DNA of 23,346 bases from N074bin45 sp039587475. Its GTDB lineage: Bacteria; Gemmatimonadota; Gemmatimonadetes; Gemmatimonadales; GWC2-71-9. The position numbers were made by a program, and so were the translations under genes. The notes under the pieces are model-generated. The model worked only from the letters and a program-made list of their open reading frames with translations, was not told the origin of the DNA and ran no database searches. The stretch covers positions 1 through 23,346 of the forward strand of contig JBDHIK010000035.1 of NCBI GenBank assembly GCA_039587475.1, in the 5' to 3' direction. Below, piece by piece: positions 1 through 9,000 of the stretch. Numbering within the stretch: position 1 is the first letter of the stretch; each line of letters opens with the position of its first letter.

Positions 1-645
1 GATGGCGTGCCCATCGGTGGCATGCTGGAACTGGAACGCGACAACCCGGACAGCAGCGAAAGCCAGTGGATCGGGTCGCTGTCGGTGACCGACGTCGATG
101 CCGCAGCGCAGTTGTTCCAGAGCCGCGGCGGCACGGTGCTGGGCGGGCCGGCCGACGTGGATCGCCGAGGCCGGGTGGCGGTGGTGTCGGACCCGCAAGG
201 CGCCGTGCTGGCACTGGTCCGGACCGAGGACGGCGACCCGCCAGAACGCGAGCCCGGCATGGACGATTGGCTGTGGCAGGAATTGTGGACCACCGACGGG
301 CCCACCGCCCTGACATTCTACCGGGACATGGCCGGCTATAGCGCCGAGACGGTCGAGGTCGAGGCCGGAGCCTACCACGTGCTGCAGAGGGACGGACAGT
401 CGTACGCCGGCCTGGCCCAACTGCCCTGGGACTCCGTTCCGCCGCGTTGGCTCCCTTACGTCAGGGTCGATGACGCACGGTTGGTGGCCGGGAGGGTGGA
501 GGCTCTGGGAGGACGGGTCGTGCTGTCACCCGACCAGATCCGCCGTGGCACCGCGGCGGTGATCGAAGACCCCACCGGCGGCATCCTGGCGGTGCAGCAG
601 TGGCCGCCCAGCGATGTGGAGCCGGAGTCGGGAGGTGGCCGATGA
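1..645 (+). CDS. VOC-family (glyoxalase-like) protein, two tandem domains, 5' partial
   Basis: The frame is open from the first base, so the gene begins left of the window. Two vicinal-oxygen-chelate style repeats can be seen. The first runs to about residue 75, with a typical DVDAAAQLFQSRGGTVLGGP helix-turn and a closing DPQGAVLAL strand. The second starts around WLWQELWTTD, followed by FYRDMAGY, and closes with DPTGGILAVQQW. This is the layout of the two-domain proteins annotated as glyoxalase/bleomycin resistance/dioxygenase family. Substrate cannot be inferred, and the first metal-ligand region is cut off by the window edge. The stop TGA overlaps the ATG of the next small gene (ATGA), suggesting coupled translation. 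Family assignment is confident; function is not known. Confidence 0.85.
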   Translation, partial: DGVPIGGMLELERDNPDSSESQWIGSLSVTDVDAAAQLFQSRGGTVLGGPADVDRRGRVAVVSDPQGAVLALVRTEDGDPPEREPGMDDWLWQELWTTDGPTALTFYRDMAGYSAETVEVEAGAYHVLQRDGQSYAGLAQLPWDSVPPRWLPYVRVDDARLVAGRVEALGGRVVLSPDQIRRGTAAVIEDPTGGILAVQQWPPSDVEPESGGGR

Positions 646-836
646 CCTGGCTCCTGGGACGTCCCGGCCGCCGCTCGGCGCGGCGCACACTGTTGATCAT
701 GGCGGTCCTGGCCCTGTCGGCCTTCGCCGCCGATTGTTCCGGCACCAACGTCTACGTCGGGGTGGGCTACTCGCCGTACTGTTGCGGCCCGTACTACGGC
801 GGACCGGTCGGTATCGGGAGGCCGTGGCCCTACTGA
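642..836 (+). CDS. Small secreted Tyr/Gly-rich protein (64 aa)
   Basis: A 64-residue ORF starts at an ATG that overlaps the upstream stop codon by four bases (ATGA). An Arg-rich N-terminus is followed by a hydrophobic stretch (LLIMAVLALSAFAA) and then a Cys. The tail is short and rich in Gly, Tyr, Pro and Cys, with the patterns YVGVGYSPYCCGPYYGG and GRPWPY. It looks like a secreted or lipid-anchored protein: the Ala-Ala-Asp-Cys context is only a poor lipobox. I recognise no domain and assign no function. The overlap with the VOC gene and the signal-like N-terminus argue that it is a real gene rather than a chance ORF, but its very short length keeps confidence moderate. Confidence 0.6.
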   Translation: MTWLLGRPGRRSARRTLLIMAVLALSAFAADCSGTNVYVGVGYSPYCCGPYYGGPVGIGRPWPY

Positions 837-911
837 GCGGAGCTCGCGGGCCCGTCTCCCGTGTCGTGACAGGTGGCCCGTGACGCCCGTCCCCGAGCTC
901 CTCAGCCGCTC

Positions 912-1889
912 ATGAATCCGCTGGCGCAGTTCATCCAGCGACAGGGCGCCGTCATTCTCGACGGCGGCCTGGCGACCGAACTGGAGGCGCGGGGCGCCGA
1001 CCTGGCGGATCCCCTGTGGTCGGCCAGGGTCCTGCTCGAGGATCCCGACCTCATCGGCCACGTCCACCGCGACTACCTGCAGGCCGGCGCCGACGTCATC
1101 ATCAGCGCGACCTACCAGACATCGTTCTCCGGCCTCGCGGCTCGCGGAATGGGGCATCAGGCCGCCGCCGAGGTCATGCGCTCCGCGGTTCGTCTGGCGC
1201 GCGACGTTCGGGACGGGTACTGGCTGGAAGGTCGTCACCAGGTCAACCGGCTCCGGCCCCTGGTCGCTGCCAGCATCGGGCCGTACGGGGCTGCGTTGGC
1301 GGACGGCTCCGAATACGTCGGAGACTATGACGTCGGTCGTTCGGCGCTGGTGGATTTTCACGCCCCGCGCTGGGACGTCCTCGCCAAGTCGGGCGCTGAC
1401 CTGCTGGCGTGCGAGACCATTCCGTCCGCCCTCGAGGCCGAGGTCCTGGCGGAACGCCTGGCGGCAAGCGACGGCGCGTGGGCCTGGTTCAGCTTCAGTT
1501 GCCGCGACGATGAACACATCAGCGACGGCACGCCGTTGGTCGAGGTCGCGTCGTTGCTGACAGAGACCCGGGGCGTGGCAGCGATCGGGGTGAACTGTAC
1601 GGCGCCGCGGCACGTGGCCGGTCTGGTGGACCGGCTTCGCACGGCCACCTATCTTCCCATCGTCGCCTATCCCAACTCGGGAGAGGTCTATCGTGCCGGG
1701 GAGAAGCGCTGGACGGGTGCGGCGGATGCCGGCGACTTCGGGAGTGCCGCGAGCCGGTGGCACGAAGGCGGTGCCGGTATCATCGGTGGCTGTTGTCGTA
1801 CTACCCCGGATCATGTCAGAGCCATTCGGCGTGCGCTCCTGGGTGAGCGAGGCGCACCCGGCAATCTGGATTTTTCTCCGGAGCGCTGA
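912..1889 (+). CDS. mmuM: Homocysteine S-methyltransferase
   Basis: Transfers a methyl group from S-methylmethionine (or S-adenosylmethionine) to homocysteine, giving methionine; cytoplasmic and zinc-dependent. The protein closely follows the bacterial MmuM pattern: LDGGLATELEARGADLADPLWSA at the N-terminus, the ADGSEYVGDY segment, ADLLACETIPS, WFSFSCRDDEHISDGTP, and the zinc-binding cysteines in GVNC and GGCCRTTP near the C-terminus. An in-frame GTG at 873 would add 13 residues, but the ATG at 912 gives the family's usual N-terminus (MNPLAQFIQRQ). No strong ribosome site is visible before either start. The full length of 325 residues is normal for the family. No mmuP-like permease lies next to it, so the methyl donor is not settled by context. 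Confidence 0.93.
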   Translation: MNPLAQFIQRQGAVILDGGLATELEARGADLADPLWSARVLLEDPDLIGHVHRDYLQAGADVIISATYQTSFSGLAARGMGHQAAAEVMRSAVRLARDVRDGYWLEGRHQVNRLRPLVAASIGPYGAALADGSEYVGDYDVGRSALVDFHAPRWDVLAKSGADLLACETIPSALEAEVLAERLAASDGAWAWFSFSCRDDEHISDGTPLVEVASLLTETRGVAAIGVNCTAPRHVAGLVDRLRTATYLPIVAYPNSGEVYRAGEKRWTGAADAGDFGSAASRWHEGGAGIIGGCCRTTPDHVRAIRRALLGERGAPGNLDFSPER

Positions 1890-1978
1890 CGGCTCTCCCG
1901 CGCATCACGGACTGACAAAGCGAACGGCGGTCTTTCGCAGGTACGTTTCACCGCCCCCGATCGAGGAACAGCGTCTCC

Positions 1979-3199
1979 ATGGGAATCAAACGGCGACTGG
2001 CCGATGGATGTGCCGAACTGCTGACCGCGGCCCTCCGCCTGGGAGGCGACGGCGCCCACCGTCTTCTGCTCGAGGACCTGTGGGAACGATACCCGGGGCA
2101 GGGCATCCCCGACCTCGAGATGACTCTGTATCGCCCGGACCTCGTCGACCCCGATCCGGCGGACCGCGACCTGGTCGAGAGGATCTTCCTGGCCTATGAA
2201 AAGGCCAGCCGGGTGCAGCAGGATGTTGCGGCGGAGTATCAACCCTCCAGCATGTGGCAGGCCACGCTCCAGACCGCGTATGCGGCGCTGAGGGAAAGCC
2301 TTTCCACCCGGAACCTGGCAGGCTTCCACCACTTCCTCGCCAATTTTGGCGCCCTGGACGTGTCGACGGGGATCGAAGAGAGCCGATTGCTGCGGCGTGC
2401 CACCACGCGCCGGGCCACCCAACGGCACCTGGAACGGAAGATCATGGGGCCCCAGATCCAGTGGTGGCTTCGTGTCGAGAGTGACGGCCGCGACCTGTCC
2501 GCCCTGGAAATCCCCAGGCACGGCAATCTGGGTGGGGTCCTGGTCGACGGTCACCTGATCTCGCCGGGTTCGGTGTTCGGAGACGTCCATGCGCGCCTGG
2601 TGACGGGGTTCATCGACACCGAACGCCCCGTCATCGGGGAACTGGGTGGCGGGTTCGGACGGCTGGCCTACTTGCTGTCCCGACATCTCGATGCGTTCCG
2701 CTACGTGGGGTTCGATTTGCCGGAGACGCTATGCTGCGCCACGTACTACCTGATGAAGAGTTTCCCGGAGAAACGCTTCCTGTTGTACGGTGAAGAGCCA
2801 CGGCCGGCTGCGCTGCTTGGGGAGTATGATGTCGTGCTGTTGCCGTCCTTCGAGCTGCCCACGCTTCCCGATGACAGCGTGGACCTGTTCCTGAACGAAA
2901 ACAGCCTGGGAGGAGTGACGGCCGAGGCCTGCCGGAACTACGTCACCGAAATGTGCCGTTGTACCAGGGTCTTCTGGCATCGCAACCACGAGTTCCACCG
3001 GCTGACGTTTTCCGATGGTACCACGTCGCTGTTGAATCGTGAGTATCCCGTTCCAGCGGAGTTCGAGCTGATCGCTCGCTACGGTGACCTCGCCGCCTGG
3101 GTGCGGACCGATCGCCTGAGTCGTAGCGGCGACCTGTTCTGGTACGCCTACCGGGCCCGACCGACGGCCGGTGGCGCGGCGTCTGGGCCGGGAGGGTAG
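1979..3199 (+). CDS. Putative sugar O-methyltransferase (NanM-like)
   Basis: A 406-residue protein with a class I SAM-binding core in its second half: VIGELGGGFGRLAYLLSRHL is the glycine-rich SAM loop, followed by YVGFDLPETLCCATYYLM, DVVLLPSFELPTLPDDSVDLF and LFLNENSLG. This arrangement, with a helical N-terminal half, matches proteins annotated as putative sugar O-methyltransferase (NanM type), which methylate sugars of antibiotics or surface glycans. A GAGGA sequence at 1963-1967 precedes the ATG by 11 bases, slightly long spacing. No glycosyltransferase or nucleotide-sugar gene is adjacent, so its acceptor is unknown. It converges on the kinase gene with a gap of only 25 bases. Confidence 0.7.
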   Translation: MGIKRRLADGCAELLTAALRLGGDGAHRLLLEDLWERYPGQGIPDLEMTLYRPDLVDPDPADRDLVERIFLAYEKASRVQQDVAAEYQPSSMWQATLQTAYAALRESLSTRNLAGFHHFLANFGALDVSTGIEESRLLRRATTRRATQRHLERKIMGPQIQWWLRVESDGRDLSALEIPRHGNLGGVLVDGHLISPGSVFGDVHARLVTGFIDTERPVIGELGGGFGRLAYLLSRHLDAFRYVGFDLPETLCCATYYLMKSFPEKRFLLYGEEPRPAALLGEYDVVLLPSFELPTLPDDSVDLFLNENSLGGVTAEACRNYVTEMCRCTRVFWHRNHEFHRLTFSDGTTSLLNREYPVPAEFELIARYGDLAAWVRTDRLSRSGDLFWYAYRARPTAGGAASGPGG

Positions 3200-3224
3200 T
3201 GGCAGGGGCAGGGGCAGGCCGTCC

Positions 3225-5372
3225 TCACGAACGGTCCGTCTCGCTTCCTGCTTGCGCGCGGAGCAGGGCTTCGAACCGGGGGTGCCCCTTCAGGGATGCC
3301 CAGTCGGGGTCGTGTGACACCCAATCCACATTGCCGAATCCCTGCTCGACGGCCTGGGCCAGGGTGTCGATGGCTTCGTCGTGCCGCTGGGCAACGGCGT
3401 AGACGCACGCCACGTTGTAGGCCACGCCAGGATCGCCGGGATCGACGTCGAGCGCCTGCCGCGCCCACGCCAGCCCCTTGTCGTTCTCGTCCAATCGGCA
3501 CAGGGCGCAGGCGCCCATGGTCATGGCCCGCGAGTCGTCCGGGTTCAACTCGACGTGTTCCTCGATGACCCGGAAGGCGCGACGGTAGGCGGTCGAAGCA
3601 TCCTGACCCAGCGCTTCCATCGATTGAGCCGCGAAGAAGCGCGCCTGGTAGTCCTCCCGCACCTGAGCCGCTTCCTCGAACAGTTGGGCGGCGTCTTCGA
3701 ACCGTCCCTGCTGAAACCGGGCACGCGCCAGGTAGTAGCGGCCCTCGAAGCTCTGGGGGTCGAGCTGCAGGGCCATCTGGAACGCCGGCTCGGCCTCGTC
3801 CAGGCGCTTCATCTGGAACAGGACGAATCCCCGGGCCGCGTGTGCTTCGGCGAGCTGCGGGTCGAGTTGGAGGGCCTTCTGGCTGGCCTCGTCGGCCAAC
3901 GTCAGGTTGCTGTCGCTTCTGGGATAGTACAGGTGATAGAGGGCACAGGTCTCTGCCAGGCCGGCCCAGGCGAGTGCGAAACGCGGGTCGATCTCGACCG
4001 CCTTGCTGAACATCTGCTGGGCGAAGCGCAGGCTCTGTTCGCGCGCCTGGTGAAAGTACTGGCGGCCCTGGAGGTAGTACTCGTAGGCCTGGATGTCGCA
4101 GACCGGCGCCTTGAACACCACACGTCGCTCATGCTCGGAAAGGACCACCTGGAGGGCTCGCACGATGCTGTGGGCGATCTCGTCCTGGATGGCGAACACG
4201 TCCGCCATGGCCCGGTCGTAGCGCGCCGTCCAGCGATGATAGCCGCTGGCCACGTCGATCAACTGCGCCGTGATTCGAAGCCGATCGCCGGCCCGTTGCA
4301 CGCTGCCCTCGAGGACCGAGGCCACGCCCAACTGGGTGCCGATCTGGCGGATGTCCTGCCGGGTATCCCGGAACGAGAAGGAGGATGTCCGCGACGCGAC
4401 CCGGAGCGCCCGAATGCGGGCCAACGCCGTGATGATCTCGTCCGCCAGGCCTTCGCCCAGATAGCCCGACTGGTCCGTGCCGCCCAGGTCCTTGAACGGC
4501 AGCACCGCGATCGACAGGGCGGGAGGCGCCGGCGCTTCGAGATTGGCAGGCTCCAGTGCGGCAAGGAACTCCTCTGCCGAGGCGTAGCGCTCCGCGGGGG
4601 CGTTGGCCAGCGCATTGGCCAGCACCCGCCCCAGGCCCCGGGGGACTTCGGGTCGCACCGCCCGCAGGTCGGGCACGGGCTCGATGGCCTTCTTCGCCAG
4701 AACCGCCATGGCATTGGGCCCGGCGAAGGGTGGCGCGCCCGCCAGCATCTCGTACAGCACACAGGCCAGGGCATACACGTCGCCGCCGGCGTTCGGCTCC
4801 TCGCCCAGGGCCTGTTCCGGGCTCATGTACTCAGGCGTCCCGACCGCCGTGCCACCCTGGGTGATGCGGGGCCGCCCGGCCGCCTGGACGGCGTGGGCCA
4901 CGCCGAAATCGGCGATCACGGCGTGCTGGTTGGCCAGCAGGATGTTCTCCGGTTTGATGTCGCGGTGCACGATCCCCAGGCCATGCGCATAGGCGAGCCC
5001 GTCGGCCACTTCGCGGCTGATGCGAAGCGCCTCGTCGATCGGCAGGCGCTGCTCCCGGACCAGGCGCTCACGCAGCGATTCGCCGTCGACGAACGGCATG
5101 ACGTAGTACAGGACGTCATGGTCGGACCCCGAATCGAAGGCCGGCAGGATGTGGGGATGGGTGAGCCGCGCGGCGATCTGGATCTCGTTGAGGAACCGAT
5201 CAGAGCCGAGGGTGGCGGACACCTCCGGGCGCATGACCTTGACGGCCACCTGGCGATGGTGTTTGCGATCGGTCGCGAGGTACACCACGGCCATGCCGCC
5301 CTGGCCCAACTCACGCTCGATGACGTACGTCCGGCCCAGGACCGAGCCGGCGCCGATGGTGGCCTGTCCCAT
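3225..5372 (-). CDS. Ser/Thr protein kinase with TolB-like domain and TPR repeats, soluble
   Basis: An Hanks-type kinase of 715 residues. The kinase domain occupies about residues 15-270: glycine loop ELGQGGMAVVYLA, ATP-binding Lys in VAVKVMRPE, catalytic loop IVHRDIKPENILL, ADFGVAHAV, and APE-like GTPEYMSPEQ. A Pro/Ala linker leads to a region like TolB/adenylate-cyclase-associated proteins (IAVLPFKDLGGTDQSGYLGEGLADEIITAL, about 285-410), then several TPR units to the C-terminus (for example FALAWAGLAETCALYHLYY). No hydrophobic segment is long enough for a membrane helix, so it is probably cytoplasmic, unlike the second kinase in this window. An upstream GTG at 5384 is in frame, but the ATG at 5372 has GGAGG about five bases before it and is preferred. 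Targets are unknown. Confidence 0.92.
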   Translation of the reverse strand: MGQATIGAGSVLGRTYVIERELGQGGMAVVYLATDRKHHRQVAVKVMRPEVSATLGSDRFLNEIQIAARLTHPHILPAFDSGSDHDVLYYVMPFVDGESLRERLVREQRLPIDEALRISREVADGLAYAHGLGIVHRDIKPENILLANQHAVIADFGVAHAVQAAGRPRITQGGTAVGTPEYMSPEQALGEEPNAGGDVYALACVLYEMLAGAPPFAGPNAMAVLAKKAIEPVPDLRAVRPEVPRGLGRVLANALANAPAERYASAEEFLAALEPANLEAPAPPALSIAVLPFKDLGGTDQSGYLGEGLADEIITALARIRALRVASRTSSFSFRDTRQDIRQIGTQLGVASVLEGSVQRAGDRLRITAQLIDVASGYHRWTARYDRAMADVFAIQDEIAHSIVRALQVVLSEHERRVVFKAPVCDIQAYEYYLQGRQYFHQAREQSLRFAQQMFSKAVEIDPRFALAWAGLAETCALYHLYYPRSDSNLTLADEASQKALQLDPQLAEAHAARGFVLFQMKRLDEAEPAFQMALQLDPQSFEGRYYLARARFQQGRFEDAAQLFEEAAQVREDYQARFFAAQSMEALGQDASTAYRRAFRVIEEHVELNPDDSRAMTMGACALCRLDENDKGLAWARQALDVDPGDPGVAYNVACVYAVAQRHDEAIDTLAQAVEQGFGNVDWVSHDPDWASLKGHPRFEALLRAQAGSETDRS

Positions 5373-5417
5373 GGTTCCTCCCACCGCTCAAGATGCCCGA
5401 ACCGGCCTGACGACAGT

Positions 5418-5435
5418 GTGAAGGTTGCGTGAAGG
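5418..5435. promoter_or_regulatory. Direct repeat GTGAAGG x2, 11-bp period
   Basis: Two exact copies of GTGAAGG (5418-5424 and 5429-5435) lie one helical turn apart in the region between the divergent kinase and DUF411 genes. On the other strand they read CCTTCAC. Same-face direct repeats with this period are typical of OmpR/PhoB-type response regulator sites. Regulator identity is unknown and chance is possible with only seven bases. Confidence 0.35.
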
Positions 5436-5444
5436 AACATCCCG

Positions 5445-5472
5445 CTGACGGCGCCCCGAATTCAGGTATATT
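5445..5472 (+). promoter_or_regulatory. Candidate promoter of the DUF411 gene
   Basis: CTGACG (5445-5450, four of six to the -35 consensus) and TATATT (5467-5472, five of six to the -10 consensus) are separated by 16 bases. The pair lies about 35 bases before the GTG start at 5507. The stretch around the -10 is noticeably AT-richer than the surrounding coding DNA. Confidence 0.4.
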
Positions 5473-5506
5473 GCCGTATTCGTGTGAACTCCCCTGGAGG
5501 TAGGTC

Positions 5507-6001
5507 GTGGCCCTCGATTCCCGCACCCGTTTCTTCCTGATCGCTCTCGTCGTCGCCGTCGCCGCGGTGGTCGCCGCCATGGTCGTTCCCCAGTCCGCTT
5601 CCGGCGAACCGACCGTCACGCTGTACAAGAGTCCCACGTGTGGCTGCTGTGGCGATTGGGGCGACCAGATGGCGGCCCGCGGGTTCCGCATCGACAACGA
5701 CCTGACGCCCAACCTGGCCCCGGTCTTTGCCGAGTACGGTATTGCGCCCGCTCTGCAGAGCTGCCACCTGGCGGTGGTCGGCGATTACGTCATCGTGGGA
5801 CATGTGCCACCGGAGGAGGTGGTCCGTCTGCTCGCCAGCGGGGAAGACGTCAGGGGTCTCACGGCGCCCGGCATGCCGGCAGGCTCTCCGGGAATGGAAA
5901 TGCCGGATGGTCGAGCCGATCCCTACCAGGTGCTGATCCTCGACCGGGACGGTGGTGCCCGGCCGCTGGGCACCTTCCAGGGCTCCACCCGGCTCGACTA
6001 G
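5507..6001 (+). CDS. DUF411 family metal-binding protein, membrane-anchored
   Basis: A 164-residue protein starting at GTG, supported by GGAGG at 5496-5500 six bases upstream. The N-terminus has one strong hydrophobic segment (residues about 10-27), which acts as a signal anchor or signal peptide. The rest matches DUF411: VTLYKSPTCGCCGDWGDQMA with a CGCC cluster, ALQSCHLAVVGDYVIVGHVP with a conserved Cys-His pair, and the C-terminal GMPAGSPGMEM and DPYQVLILDRDG segments. Members are thought to bind copper or other metals outside the cytoplasm and often occur near copper-resistance genes; none is seen here. Its stop codon shares the CTAG at 5998-6001 with the stop of the converging phospholipase-like gene. 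Confidence 0.9.
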   Translation: MALDSRTRFFLIALVVAVAAVVAAMVVPQSASGEPTVTLYKSPTCGCCGDWGDQMAARGFRIDNDLTPNLAPVFAEYGIAPALQSCHLAVVGDYVIVGHVPPEEVVRLLASGEDVRGLTAPGMPAGSPGMEMPDGRADPYQVLILDRDGGARPLGTFQGSTRLD

Positions 6002-9000
6002 AAGAGGGCTTCCAGGGCCCGGGCGGCCCTCGCCCGGGTCTTACCGGGGTAGGGGAAGTTCCGGTCGACCGCCGAGGCATCCTCCAGCCATTCCACCCCG
6101 ATGGCGGACAGGACGAGGAGGTCCCCTGCGGTCACGAGGGACCCGGCCCCTGCCACGATGCCGATGGCCTCTCCGTCCAGCATGAACGAACGCAGATCCA
6201 TGTTGTGCGAGCCCACGATGAAGTACATCACCTGCCGCTCGCGCTCCGCAACGGTCCGTCTTTCGAGGTAGCCGGTGATCGGGTGAAGCATGGCCAGCCG
6301 GATTGCCGTGCCGCGCCGGGCCGCCTCCAGGAGCCGTTCGACGATCCTCTCGGCGAAGAAGACGCGCCATTCCGACTGCGCGAAGGCACCGTGCATGGCC
6401 TCGGGCGAGGCGAAGAACTGCGCCTTGAGGTGCCATTTGGGATGGTAGCCGGTCGCCAGGCTGGGTGGTGGATACCCGAAGAGGACGCGGAATCTCCCCC
6501 AGATCTCGACGGCGGTCGCCGCCGTTTCGAACACCGTCCAGACGTCGTCGTCGAACGACAGGGTTTCCTTGATGAAGGGATAGCGACGCAACCCGTCCCG
6601 CATCATGAGCACCGCTTCGGCCACCTGATGCGTGCCGATGCTGGTCTGCCAGAGGCCGATGTGGATGCCGCCGCCGGCCTGGCGGATTGGATCGGCCAGA
6701 ATGTCCCGCGCCTGCACCAGGCGCAGAAACAGTTCCCGCTGGAGTGACATCTGCACGAAGGCCCCGCCGAAGGCGGTGTTCTTTGGCCCTGGGCCCACCA
6801 ACATGAGGCGGCAACCGCGCAGGGCGCTGCCGAGGAGCATGCCGCCCCAGTGCCGGCTCAACCACTGCGGGTCGGCGATGAAGATGAGGCTGCCGGGCGG
6901 CATGAGGGTGTAGAGCGTCGCCTTCGCAACCGACGCCCGCTTAGGGCCATACCCGGTTGCGTTCATGGCGATAGCGCCGCGTGCGGTCCAGTCGAACTCG
7001 ACCGCCAGGCGGCTGACCAGATGCTCGTACGATGGCGGTCGGGCGACGGGTTGCAGGACGCTGGGGATCTGCTCGGGGCGGAACCCCTGTCGGCGCAGCA
7101 TGGCCCTGGCTTCGGTCTTGAGCGCGACCGCGCCCGGACCCCGGAGGATGATGGTGCGGTCGATCCACTGGCTGGCAGCGTAGTGCTCCCCGACGCCAAG
7201 CCCCGTCAGGATGGCGATGCCCCGGCTCGGGTCCGGCTCCGTGAGGTCGGCAAACGCGATCTTGCGGTGGTCGCGCATGACGTCGTCCGGGGTCCCGGGC
7301 GGGATGAGCCCCTCGACCCCGGGGCTCCGAAAGGACGGGTCCGGCGGATTGGTGACGCTGACATGCACGGCGAAGAGCCGCCTCAGCCAGTCGTCGCCCC
7401 GCCGTGCCGCTTCGCGTTGCAGGAACGTGGAGGCGGCCACGGCCGTGCGAAGGCTATCCTGTGCCGCACGGACGGCGCGCTCGACTCCGGGATGTTTCCC
7501 GAGTCGGAACTCGTAGGTCAGGGGCTCGCGCAGCAACTCGAGCCAACGTTCCGCCAGACCCGACTTGTAATAATACTGGTCGAGGAAGATGAGGTAGGTT
7601 GGCACCCGCCTCGTCTCGTCGAAGCGCCTCGCGGCGTTCGTCAGGGCCTGGAGGTAGCCGTCGAGGACCGTCGATTGCGCCACCGAGTCGGGCAGGCCTT
7701 CATCGTTGCGCCCCCGGATGTCGTGGATCCAGAGTACGTGATAGTCCCTGGCGTCGAGGATCGATTGATCCAGGACCTCGACGAAGACCTCGTCCGTGGC
7801 AATGGCGACATCGTGCCCTTCCTCGAAGGGCCTCCCGATCAGGCGCTCCAGGAGGGCGTCGATCTCACCCTGGGTGTCGTGTTCGTCAGGGCGCAAGGCC
7901 AATTGGAACGGTAGCCACACGAGGCGCGAATCCTTCCAGCGCCGCCCGGTCGAATCCGCCAAGTCCTGGACCGCGGTCAGGAGCCCCTGGTAGACGCCAA
8001 TGATGGCCTGTTGCGTCTCGGCGGTCTGCCCGGGGGCCGCCATGACCCAGCGGCCGAAACGATCGACTGACCGGCGGGCGAGGCCGCGCAGCACGGACGG
8101 GCTGCGGATCTGGCCAAGGGTGCGATTGTAGGGCAGGAGCACCTCTTCGAGGAGCGTCCTCCGGGCCGTGTCGGCCGCGTCGGCGAGGAACGGGGAGCCA
8201 CCGGCAGCGCGCGTGAAGGCACGGTCGAGCGCCGTGTGGTATCTCGCGACCTCGGCCGTGGGGGTATGACCCTCCGGGGCCCACCGGTCCGTCACGGCCA
8301 TGTGTTTGGCCAAAGCCGTATCCATCGGGAGGGTCTGTTGCGGACCTTGCTCCGGGAAGTAGGGAAGGGTGAACGCCCCAATCCAGTTGACGCCGTGGCG
8401 CAGGGCAGCGACGTCGGCTCTCATTTCTGGGTCGTCGCGTGTCTGGCCGATGGCCGGTCTGAAGCTCGACGGCTCTACGGGGGTCGGAACCTGGGAGGAC
8501 TTGGGCCGGGTCTTTCCGGCCCAGGGTTGGAACATCGGAAAGACCAACGAGGCCATCGCCGATTGTCGCTGGGGGATCCAGTCGAGGCGGAGGCCGCTCC
8601 CCGGTAGCAGGAAGCCGCCGCGCCGCAGTGGGAGGAACAACGTGAGGGCCAGGTCCAGCCGATCCTGCCTGATCGAGTAGTCCACGCCGAATTGCGCGCC
8701 GATGGCCGCCATGGCATACATGAGGCGTGCGCCGCCGTCGACGCCGTCCCGGCCCGAATCGATCCACCCTTCGGCCGCCAAGCCCAGCACGCCGGGAATG
8801 GGACTTCCGATGTCGCGGTGGATGCCGAACATGCCGCGGGCCAGGGGGGATACGTCGTCGGTCCGGGAGAACCCGAGGCCGACCCCGGCATACGGACGAA
8901 AGGCGTGCGGCAGCCCCATCGATACCACCGCGGGGAACGAATCGACCTCCCCACCGGTGGCTTGGGACCACACCAGGTTCGGGGCGGCGAAACCGAGCGA

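Noticed and set aside
456..1814. Long - strand ORF covering the VOC end and mmuM
   Set aside because: mmuM is unmistakable on the + strand; the opposing product is low-complexity Arg/Pro/Gly.
3201..3220. GGCAGG tandem repeat between converging genes
   Set aside because: Only about three imperfect units, too short to be called a repeat element or terminator.
3381..5432. Long + strand ORF (683 codons) opposite the soluble kinase
   Set aside because: Antisense to a clearly conserved kinase; its translation is rich in Arg/Gly/His/Leu without domains, as expected from high-GC third positions on the other strand.
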